64,000 nt of DNA, from contig OZ005648.1 of assembly GCA_963930645.1 (NCBI GenBank), forward strand, positions 2,338,631 to 2,402,630, written 5' to 3'. The notes under the pieces are model-generated. The model saw nothing but the letters and a program-made list of their open reading frames with translations. It did not search any database and was not told where the DNA came from. Of this stretch, positions 36,842-46,700 are shown piece by piece (within the stretch, counting starts at the first letter, position 1; the number at the start of each line of letters is the position of its first letter). Position numbers and translations under genes: made by a program. Source of the stretch: Salticus scenicus. Lineage: Eukaryota; Arthropoda; Arachnida; Araneae; Salticidae.

Positions 36842-37290
36842 ACACAAAGGGTGCCCCTGAATTCATGGGCCAAGCTTGAAGGCGAAATAAGGCACTATAT
36901 AAGGATTCAGAATTGCATAGGAGTCCATTTTCCCAAATGTCATTTTAACCCTTTAAGAAATGGATGTTTTGCGCTAATTTGTACTACTAACTCTTGTATA
37001 AATTTATAAGCTTCTGTGCATCATTCAGAATGTTCGTATTATTGCAATCATTGCGATAAAATAATCAATAAAAACATTATTTGTTTGTTTATGTAAATAT
37101 TATCATGAAAAAACTTTTTTTAAATGCAATATTGGAGAGTCACGCCCATATTCACGCAAAATCAACCGGTTCTTAAAGGATTAAAATGACGTTTGGGGAC
37201 ATGGGTTCCTTTCCTATGCAATTCTGAATCCTTATAAAGTGCCCTATTTCCACTTAAATTTTGGCCCACGAATTCGGGGACACCCTGTAT
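36842..37290. mobile_element. MITE with long terminal inverted repeats
   Basis: The left ~125 bp (GGGTGCCCCTGAATTCATGG onward) pairs with the right ~125 bp, which ends in GAATTCGGGGACACCCTGTA. Shared landmarks on both arms are GGATTCAGAATTGCATAGGA and GTCATTTTAA. About 190 bp lie between the arms. No frame. Confidence 0.75.
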
Positions 37291-37364
37291 ATTATTATAA
37301 TTTAGACATATAATACAAACACATTCAGATATTATATTCTGGATTGATTGTTAAGCTAGTTTTT

Positions 37365-38606
37365 ACTCCCTTCTATATTCAATAGAAGAAAGTATTGGAT
37401 TCGTAAAAATCTTCGACTTCCTGTTTTCGACGGATTTACACGTTGTGAGAGGTCTAGAACACTATTTGACATTTTTTAGAAAATGTCTGTCTGCCTGTGT
37501 GTGACAAAAATTTTGTGGCGACTGTATCTCTGGAACTACTGTTCAAAATTGTATATAAATTTATATGTAGATGCACCTTCACATAAATTAGTTCCTACCA
37601 ATTTTTGGTGTCAACCGCTCCACAGGTGGCGCTGCTATACAACGATTTCCGCAATTTAAAGGGAGGCTATACCTCAGGTTCTATTGTGTATAACCAATCA
37701 AAACTTCATATGTGAGAAAGCCATTATGAGACATTATGCTGATTCAATACGAATGCTTATTGGCCAACAGGCGGCGCTGCTATACAGCGATATCTGCATT
37801 TTAAGAGAAGGTTATATCTCAGGAACTACTGTACAGAATTGCATATAAATTTATATGTAGATGCACCTTGACTTAAGTTAGTGCCTATCAACTTTTGGTG
37901 TCAACATCTCAAAAGGTGGCGCTGCTATACAGCGACCGTAATTTAAAGAGAGGCTATATCAGTTTCAGTTTCTGCTGCGTATAATAAATGAAAACTTAAT
38001 ATGTGAGAAGACCATTATGAGACATTATGCTGATTCATTTTGAATTCTTATAGGCCAACAAGTGCACTGCTATACAGCAATTTCCGCAGTTTAAGGGAAG
38101 GCCATATCTCAGGAACTGCTGCACATATAATTGCATATAAATTTATAAGTAGAGGCACCTTGACATAAATTAGTGCATCTTAACTTTTGGTGTCAACAGC
38201 TCAACAGGTGACGCTGCTACACAGCGATTTCTGCAATTTAAGGGAAGGCTGTATCTCAGGTTCTGTTTTGCGTATCACCAAACTTGATATGAGAGAAGGC
38301 CATTATGAGTCATTATGCTGATTCAATGTGGATGCTTATCGGCCAATAAGTGGCGCTTTTATACTTCAAATTTCATCGATAATGGGAAGACTACATCTCA
38401 ACTTCTACGGAATATAATTGTACGAAACTTGATATGTGAGATAACCATTATAAAAACGCATATTTTAAGATGTTATTTATAGACAATAAAACTGTCTGTC
38501 TTTGGATATTTAGCGTTAGTTTTCTCTAAGACGAAAATCATTTGCACTTAGTGAATTTGTATAGGAAAATATAGAAGAAAGTCTTGTGGTGGCTACAACA
38601 TACTAG
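37365..38606 (+). mobile_element. Helentron-like element, family B, complete
   Basis: The 5' hairpin is ACTCCCTTCTATATTCAATA then GAAGAAAGTATTGG. GTCTGTCTGCCTGTGTGTG is the microsatellite. The interior repeats a ~220-bp block containing 'ggcgctgctatacagcga'. The 3' end is TATAGAAGAAAGTC, the hairpin TTGTGGTGGCTACAA and CATACTAG. No coding capacity. Confidence 0.85.
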
Positions 38607-38615
38607 GCTGTTTTT

Positions 38616-39617
38616 ACTTCCTTCTATATTCAATACAAGAAAGTACTGGATTCGTAAAAATTTTCGACTTCCAGTTTTTGACGGATTTGCATGTTTTGAG
38701 AGATCTTGAAGACGATTTCACAATCTTTAGAAAATGTCTGTCTGTCCGCGCGTCTGTCTATTTGTGTGTGACAAACATTTTGTGACTGCTGTATCTCCGG
38801 AACTACTATCAGAAGTCTACATAAATTTATACGTAGATGCAGCTTGACCTAAATTAGTGCCTATCAACTTTTGGTGTCAACCGCTCAACAGGTGGCGTTG
38901 CTGTACAACGATTTCTGCAATTTAAGGGGAGGCTATATCTCAGGTTCTATGACGTATAATCAAACAAAACTTAGTCTGTGAGAAGGTCATTATTAGACAT
39001 AAAGCTGATTCAATTTTAATGCTTATTGGCCAATAGGTGGCGCTGCTATACAGCAATTTCCTTAATTTAAGGGAAGGCTATATCTCAGGAACTACAGCAC
39101 AGAATTGCATATAAATTTATATGTAGATGCACCTTGACATAAATTAGTACCTATCAACTTTTTGTGTCACCTGCTCAACAGGTGGCGCTGCGACGCAGCG
39201 ATTTCGCCTGATTAAGAAGAGGCTATATCTCAGGTTTTATTGTGTATCATGAAACAAGGCTTAATATGTGAGAAGGCCATTATGAGACATTATGCTGATT
39301 TAAGTTGGATGCTTATAGGCCAATAGATGGCGCTGCTACACTGGAAATTTCTTCGATAACGGAAAGGCATTTCAACTTGTATAGCATATAACTGTACGAA
39401 ACTTGATATGTGAGATAACAATTATGAAAATGCATTTTTTAAGGTGTTATTTATAGACAATAAAACTGTCTTTCTAAGTTTTCTCTAAGATTAAAAATCA
39501 TTTGCATTCATCATATTAGATAACTTTATTAAATAATAGTTTTAATAAATTATCTGCCCTTAGTGAATTTGTATAGGAAAATATAGAAGAATGTCTTGTA
39601 GGGGGCCACAACATACT

Positions 39618-39619
<2 letters not shown>
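38616..39619 (+). mobile_element. Helentron-like element, family B, second copy in tandem
   Basis: It starts nine bases after the previous element ends. The 5' end is ACTTCCTTCTATATTCAATA, then AAGAAAGTACTGG. The same internal block repeats. The 3' end is TATAGAAGAATGTC then CATACTAG and a T tract. Head-to-tail arrangement with 37365-38606. Confidence 0.85.
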
Positions 39620-39659
<40 letters not shown>

Positions 39660-40379
39660 ATTTATATTTGAACATTAATTTGCATGAAATTTCAGCATCC
39701 AAATATATATATAACGGGTTTCCCATAAGTCAGTAGATATTTTAAAATTTCATAAAAATTGAAGGAGTTGGTAGATTTTGAACGCTTTTTGCGTGAAAGG
39801 TATTCTCGTGAAGGGAGATCTTTTCTTGGTAAAGGCAAAAATCAAAATCAAAATATCTGCCGATAGAGGGCGCAGCATAGACGCATAACAAGAAATATGC
39901 AAACCAACGGTTTTACGATTAACAGCTCATTTCTTATTTCCCTCCCAACTTAAACATATGACATTTAATTGCGATGCCGACTTGGTGGATAAAGCCTAAT
40001 GGTCATATCACACGAAAGATTTGAACGATGATTTAGTGGTAGCTGCATGCAGGTCAGGTATGGGTAAAATGCGTACTATTTTTTGAACAGCAGGTTTACC
40101 TGAAAAAAAAATTCTTCGAAGATTTCTTTACGCTACTTTTTTATGAATTTAACCTTTTGAATGCAGAGATTGAATGTACCGTATTGTATATGAATCTTTC
40201 ATGTGATCAGGTAAACAAAATTTTAATGGTAATCCAACCATATTCAATAGAAAAGAGACTTTTGTACATGCTAAAAATGATGCTACTTTCATTCAGTGCA
40301 CTGGAGAAAAGAAAAAGGAGTTTAGAGAAAAAGTTACAGCGGCAGGATTTTTATAGCTTTCATACCACCTAAACTCTAC
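39620..40379. other. Unclassified spacer
   Basis: A poly-T tract at 39620-39655 is followed by unrecognised sequence. A 71-codon open frame at 40157-40372 has no family resemblance and no splice or neighbour support. Confidence 0.4.
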
Positions 40380-40530
40380 AGGCCATAGGGCACAACTCCC
40401 TTCCGTGGAGGATCAAAATTGTGATGGCATGTCTCCGGACCACCTCTAGGGGTGTGTCCCAGACCGTCGCCAATTGCCCATCTGCGCAGCATTAGTGTGA
40501 CGTAAAACCCAATCACCAATCACCAAAGGG
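40380..40530 (+). repeat. 5'-truncated SINE
   Basis: It matches the last ~150 bases of the SINE at 25167-25482 (GTGATGGCATGTCTCCGGAC, CCATCTGCGCAGCA) and ends in a GTAAAACCCAATCACC-type tail. The tRNA head is missing. Confidence 0.8.
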
Positions 40531-40829
40531 CACAAAGCCTTATACACAGTAACGTATCTAATTTCTTTTGTTTGAACATTTGAGCAAACTAGTAGTGACA
40601 TGCATACTATTTTGAATAGGAAACCATTTAATATTACTTGAAATAATGTATATTAATTTCGAAATATGCTAAAAATATTTGCGGAAAATCAGATCGCGAA
40701 CAGACAGACTGATAAACAATTAATTGAAGTTACAGACAGTTTTTAATAAAATAAAATTTTATGTGATATACCAGCCTGAAAAATTCTGTGAAATAAATGA
40801 CTGAAGAAATATTTTATGATTTTCCTTTT

Positions 40830-40985
40830 TCGTTGATTAACGAGGAAACCAGAAAAAGATTCGGGTCGACACGGCCCGGAAAAAATTTCATTCCGGCCCG
40901 GCCCGAGTATACACAAAAAAATTGAGCCCGAGAACAAATTGAAAAATTCGGCCCGAGCCCGGCTTGTGCAGACCTCTACTGTAGA
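40830..40985. repeat. GC-rich interspersed repeat fragment
   Basis: Repeated 'ggcccg' and 'gagcccg' motifs end in 'tgtgcagacctctac'. This resembles one end of a DNA-transposon-derived (possibly hAT) repeat, but no paired end or target duplication was found. Confidence 0.35.
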
Positions 40986-41025
40986 TACACGTAAAATACA
41001 TCATAGCTGCAATGCTCTTCATGTT

Positions 41026-41186
41026 CAGTCGATAACAAAAGTGTCCGAACACTAGCAAAAATACCTATGTAAAAAAAGTACACTTCATACGGTTTTGTTA
41101 AATAAAACCTTTAACAAAACCGTAGGAAGTGTACTTTTTTGACATAGGAATTTTTACTAGTATTCGGACACTTTTGCTACCGACTG
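41026..41186. mobile_element. Palindromic Tc1/mariner-like MITE
   Basis: It starts CAGTCGATAACAAAAGTGTC and ends GACACTTTTGCTACCGACTG. The arms are near-perfect reverse complements, with the hinge near AAACCTTTAACAAAACCG. TA flanks are not preserved. Confidence 0.75.
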
Positions 41187-41202
41187 TTACTTAAAAATGA
41201 CA

Positions 41203-41310
41203 CAGTTGGCAACAAAAGTATCCGAGCACTAGCAAAAATTCCTATGTCAAAAAAATACATTTAATACTGTATTGTTAAATAAATCCTTGTCGAATCATGT
41301 TCTTATAGAC
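41203..41310. mobile_element. Half copy of the palindromic MITE
   Basis: It begins CAGTTGGCAACAAAAGTATC and follows the same arm to 'cgaatcatgttctta', where it stops. The second arm is absent. Confidence 0.65.
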
Positions 41311-41334
41311 ATCTTCAGGATGTATTGTGAACAA

Positions 41335-41576
41335 GTGTGTTGTTAGTGTAGGTACTAATTTTAGGTGTGCATCTACACATAAATTTATATACAATTCTGA
41401 GCAGTATTTCGAGAGATACAGCCACCACAAACTTTTTGTCTTATACACACACACTGACAGACAGACATTTTCTAAAAATGATCAAATCGTGTTCTAGACT
41501 TTTGAAATATATACAAATCCGTTGAAAACCGAAAGTCGAAAATTTTTATGAATCCAGTACTTTCTTCTATTGAATG
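41335..41576 (-). mobile_element. Helentron-like element, family B, 5' fragment
   Basis: Read in reverse it gives AATAGAAGAAAGTACTGG, the GTCTGTCTGT microsatellite, and the 'gtatctc' and 'gatgcacacc' blocks of family B. The outer arm of the 5' hairpin is missing. Confidence 0.7.
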
Positions 41577-41639
41577 GGCGTGTTTAAAAACAAACGCTCC
41601 GTCCTTCAATCTTTACCACTCACAAGGGCAAAAGAACAA

Positions 41640-42540
41640 AGCGTATTGGTGGAAATGCCAATGTTTTGCCCTAAGTAGAATATGACTATATTAAAGAGAA
41701 AACGAAGAAAATAGCCAAAGAGGTGCCAGGAACAACAAACAAAAAAGAAGACAAAAATCACTGGATCACTCAGGAGATCAAGGGTGAAATACAGGAAAAG
41801 AAAACCGCATACATGAAATGGATGAGCTCTAAAAATGAAGAGGATAAAAACATATATACAGAAAAAAGAAGAAAATTAACCCATAGAATAAGATCAATAA
41901 AGAATGAATACTGGGATAGGAAATGTGCAAAAATAAATTTATATCTCGGCTACAAAAGATCAACACAAGTATGGAAGGTGTTAAAGAATATGAGAAAAGG
42001 AGAAAGCCATAAAACAAATTTAAATATGATTTAATTGGACAGATGGGTAGAGTACTATAAAGAGCTACTGAATGAGGAGAGAACGGAATTTCAGGAAAAC
42101 AATCAGTGGACGTATGAGGAAACTGACGTGAAAGTCGCAGTAGATGAAGTACTGAAAGAAAAAAAGTGTAGCAAAAACGGTAAGGCACCAGGTCCAGGTG
42201 CGATGAATAGTGATTACTGAAATATGGAGAGAAAAAAAAATCCATCCTAATTACCAGATTAATAAATAAAATACTGAAAGAAGGAGATGTGCCATATGAG
42301 ATGAGAACTGGATACATATAATCTATTTTTAAGAAAGGAGATAAAAATGATTGTGCAAACTACAGAGGAATATGTCTCGCGAATCCAATAATGAAAAGGC
42401 CGAATCGTGAGAAATCGCTTGGAAGATCAATTCAATACTCCAGCGGAACAATGTGGTTTTACGGCAGGAAAATCTTGTGTGGACCATATCTTTACTGTGA
42501 AACAAATTTGGGTAAAGGCAAAGATGAAAGAAAAGGAAAT
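41640..42540 (+). pseudogene. Non-LTR retrotransposon endonuclease-RT linker and RT relic
   Basis: Forward translation gives DKNHWITQEIKGEIQEKK, then, after a stop, WVEYYKELLNEERTEF and KNGKAPGPGAMN, the usual run-in to LINE reverse transcriptase. After further frame changes come ILKEGDVPYEMRTGYI, KKGDKNDCANYRGICL, QCGFTAGKSCVDHIF and KQIW, corresponding to the early RT motifs. Several stops and frameshifts show it is dead. It is cut off at 42540, where the palindrome begins. The clade is uncertain (Jockey/R1/RTE range). Confidence 0.85.
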
Positions 42541-43112
42541 CCCAGCAAAAACATAAATGTAAAAAAAGAGAGCCAAGTTCAATACAAAATTTATGCTTGG
42601 CTGGGGGCTTCGCTGCAAAAAGAATGGAGATCTAAATGAGTGCCAAGTTCTATGCAAAATCGAAATATGTATTTATAGGAACAAAATAACATTATGAACA
42701 AGTATTAAACTCTATTTCTTTGCTTTATTGGATACCTATAACAACTGCTTTATTTAAAAATGTGATATCTTAAAGTAGATTAGATTTGACTTGGCCAGTT
42801 TTCATTACATCAGTCATTTTATAAAGTTATTCAACATTTTAATTCTGATAAAAACTGGCCAAGTCAAATCTAATCTACTTTAAGATATCACATTTTTAAA
42901 TAAAGCAGTTGTTATAGGTATCCAATAAAGCAAAGAAATAGAGTTTAATACTTGTTCATAATGTTATTTTGTTCCTATAAATACATATTTCGATTTTGCA
43001 TAGAACTTGGCACTCATTTAGATCTCCATTCTTTTTGCAGCGAAGCCCCCAGCCAAGCATAAATTTTGTATTGAACTTGGCTCTCTTTTTTTACATTTAT
43101 GTTTTTGCTGGG
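42541..43112. repeat. Perfect long inverted repeat made from Helitron 3' tail
   Basis: Left arm 42541-42802 and right arm 42851-43112 are exact reverse complements over 262 bases by direct comparison, around a 48-base loop. The right arm is closely related, with scattered differences, to the tail at 43430-43723 of the adjacent Helitron. Perfect pairing means the inversion is recent or maintained by conversion. Transcription across it would give a long hairpin RNA. Confidence 0.95.
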
Positions 43113-43163
43113 ATATCATTACTTTTTGTAAAGAAAACTAGGCAGGTATTGAAATCTAATGTT

Positions 43164-43280
43164 TTTTCTTGCGTTTCCGCTGCGTGGTTTTCTTTTCTAT
43201 GCTATTGACTACATTCTCTTGAATGTTAGAGATAATAGTGCGCATTGCCCATTCTTTATCTGCTACCTTTTTAATACGCT
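43164..43280 (-). pseudogene. Truncated duplicate of the Helitron C-terminal coding end
   Basis: This stretch closely matches 43745-43865, the last ~35 codons of the Helitron frame (GCGTTTCCGCTGCGTGGTTT shared). It lies next to a second copy of the 3' tail, so the Helitron end was duplicated in direct orientation. The frame is not continuous with any helicase domain. Confidence 0.85.
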
Positions 43281-43394
43281 ACCTGTTTATTCATTGAATC
43301 TCATATATGTACTTCACTTTTATACTGTTACTGGTTTAGGCATGAAGAACGTTTGTAAAGTTTTTATATACATATGTATACATATACATTAAAT

Positions 43395-43723
43395 ACATAA
43401 GGTTTTTATCAGAATTAAAATGTTGAATAAGTTTATAAAATGACTGATGTAATGAAAACTGGACAAGTCAAATCTAACCTACTTTAAGATCTCACATTTT
43501 TAAATAACAGCAATTGTTATAGATATCCAATAAAGCAAAGAAATAGAGTTTAATACTTGTTCATAAAGTTATTTTGTTCCTATAAATACATATTTCAATT
43601 TTGCATAGAACTTGGCACTCATTTAGATCTCCATTCTTTTTGTGGCGAAGCCCTCAGCCAAGCATAATTTTTGAATTGAACTTGGCTCTCCTTTTTTACA
43701 TTTATGTTTTTGGTGGGATATCA
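43395..43723 (-). other. 3' tail of the Helitron after its stop codon
   Basis: This is non-coding sequence repeated in the palindrome arms and loop. It includes CTGAT near 43403-43410 (minus strand), a possible CTRR-type end before T, but no clear hairpin precedes it, so the true 3' terminus is unresolved. Confidence 0.5.
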
Positions 43724-46700
43724 TTACTTGAAAACTTGATGAAACTTGCGTTTCCGCTGCGTGGTTTTCTTTTGTATACTATTGTCTACATTCTCTTGAA
43801 TGTTAGAGATAATAGTGCGCATTGCCCATTCATTATCTGCTACCTTCTTAATGCGCTTCCTGTTTATGCTTAAATTAGCCAAGTCCGGGCGATATAACGA
43901 TCTCAGGCGGTTATATTCTACTATAGAACTATCTTGTGCCTTAATTTGACTAGGGTCTAGATTAATAAGGTGTATTCCGTCTAGTGTTTTAACTCTGGAG
44001 AGCGCAACGTAGGCCTGTCCTCTGCTAAATATCGAAGTGCCTATGTCGAGAAGAGCGCTGTCCAGACTAAGTCCTTGCGATTTGTGGATGGTAATAGCGT
44101 AAGCTAAGCAAATAGGGAACTGTTCCCGGTGAATATATACATTATTTAATATCTGAAACTTAGTCTTGACACGTTCTAGTTCATAAGTTAAATTATTAAA
44201 TTTGATAATAATTTTACGTGCACTATTGTTTTTATCGACATCCCAGTTTATTTTCTGTATGACTCCAATAGAGCCATTCACTAGCCCTTTACTAACATCT
44301 ATATTCCTACGCAACATAACCCGTGCACCTAATTTGATCGTGATAACGTTTTCTAATCCAGCGGTTAATGATGAATCATCCTCGTTCTTTTTGAGCACTT
44401 CCTTTGCTCGCTTGTTTAAATACCTTGGACAGTCTATTTCATCGATTGAATTCAATTTAATTTCCGGTTGTTCCATACTTTCCAACATTGCATTATTAAA
44501 TTGGTTACACATATTTTTAGTAGGGAATAAACAAACAGTATTATCAGGTAGTAATTTAAAATAGTCAATAATTTCTTTAAGCCGGTCATTTTGATTTCGG
44601 GAAGTTAATTTTAGGAGTCTATGAGCTAACGTATGATGATCTGTTGTCGTTACGACACCCATTCTTATACGATTCAATATTTCGCCGAAGAGATGGTCGT
44701 GTTTTTGTCTGATGTTAATCATTAATTCGTCGTATGAAAATAGTTGTTTCCATAAATTCGGTGCACTAAGAGAACCTAATAATTTTTGCACATCAGACCA
44801 CTTCATATCTTCGAATGGCGAAAGTTGTCGCACTGGTGGCAGCTGGAGCAGATCTCCAAATAACACAATATTAATTCTTCCAAACCAGCCGTCTTCCACA
44901 TCACTAGTGTCATAAATTTCAGTTAACCGTAGATGAATAAACATTAATGTAACGTTGGAAATCATTGAAACTTCATCAATAATCAAAAGAACTACATTGC
45001 TTAAATGACTTCTTAAAACTTTTAACACTTGGTCTGATAAAGGAGTGTACTTCGGACTGCTTCCGTGTTCTACTGGCAGCTGGAGTAGCCGGTGTATGGT
45101 GAGACCGTTTACATGAAAAGCGGCAATGCCAGTGGGAGCTGCAACGGCTACTAATTTTTCTAAACGTTTTTTAACCCAACTTTTAATAGTGTTAATTAAA
45201 TAACTTTTCCCAGTGCCGCCTGTACCACTGACAAATAATCTCAAAATGGCGTTTTTGTCTAATAAAGCTCTACAAATTGTATCGAAAATGCGTTTTTGGT
45301 CGACATTCAAACCTTTTGTCATTTTTTCGAGCTCATCTTCTGATACCGAATCTTTAGCATTTCTAAAATCTTCCATTGCATTTACAGCTTCAACTGGCAA
45401 GAAATCCAACGGATTCTCTATACCGTCATCTTCCTGATCCTCTTCCTGTCGATTTCTTTCGATTTCTCCCACTTTTTCTTCAATCATTTCGAATGCTCTC
45501 TCTATGTTATTTAAGAATTCTGTCTGCATTTCTCCATAATCAAGTCCGTCTTTAATTTGATTTTTCAGAAGATTGAAGGCTTCAGTGTAAGTACTTTGAC
45601 CAGCCTTCAGTACAGTTAAATCTCGCCACGGTAAAAACATTAACAATAGCGAAAAATAATATTTTTCTGGGTGCTTATTAACATCGTAAGTATAATGATT
45701 TATTAAATAAGGTCTCTGTCGTTTCTTTAAATATTTATTAGATGATAATTTATATATTTGTACCCCTGGCCCTGAAGAGGGTGGAGTCGAAACTATGTCA
45801 AACCACCTAGCGAAATTATATAAATTCATACTATCTAAATCCTTAGGACGTTGAGGATAATAATTATCAACCCAAGATTGAAAGAAAATATCGGTAGAAT
45901 CTGATTCAAGTTGGTTTATCTCTTTTTTGGTTTTTACTCTTCGATTGCGATACATATTTACGTCAAGCCATCGGATTGTAGTCTGCGGATCGGTGCCATA
46001 AAGAGATATTCCTAAGAGTGTATCACTGGCTTCAAGAGCACCACATTCTCTATTATTAAGAGCTCGAAGACCAACATTAAAGAGCCTACTAGCGAGAGAT
46101 TTGGTAGAGTTTATACTATCGAAAGTGTCCACTGCATGACTTTTTTCGCCCTTAGTTGTATATTTAGTAATATAATAATTTAAAACTGCTGTTTTTTCTC
46201 CTACATACTGCAAGTCCATGTTGCCATTCCAAGCAAGAAGTATCGCTGGATTGTAATCGTTAATGTAACGAGATTCTTCTTTCCGAGGTATATTGTAGAG
46301 CCGATTAGATGTTAAAGTTTTTCTAGCCGCGATAGACTCAGTTACACTCTTAATCGTTAAAGATTCGCCCACTGGCCGAGGAAATCCAAATCTACAAACA
46401 GTAGAAAAACTCGATTTAGTTTTTTTCTTTCGCAAACAATAGGAGTTATATTTATGCTTTTGATTATTGATAACGCGGTCGTATAATGTTGGCGACACTT
46501 TTTTGTCTGGAACAGCACAAGTTACGTATTTATTTATAAACTCTGCCACTTCATCAGTAGTCGACTCTTGTAACACTGGCGCATTTTTTACCCACAGCAT
46601 TAGATGAAAGTGCTGTAAACCCCTAGACTGGTATTCACGTCGCCAGAAATAATGTTCAATTTCTCCTAAAGGTGCCTCAGGTGATGTTAAAAATTCTAAC

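Noticed and set aside
40157..40372. 71-codon plus-strand frame
   Set aside because: No domain, codon or splice support; it lies in a transposon-rich spacer.
41829..42317. Minus-strand 162-codon frame
   Set aside because: It is antisense to the LINE reverse-transcriptase relic, whose plus-strand motifs are recognisable.
42996..43873. Plus-strand frames near the palindrome (42996-43208, 43601-43873)
   Set aside because: They are antisense to the Helitron tail or C-terminal code and share the same repeated DNA.
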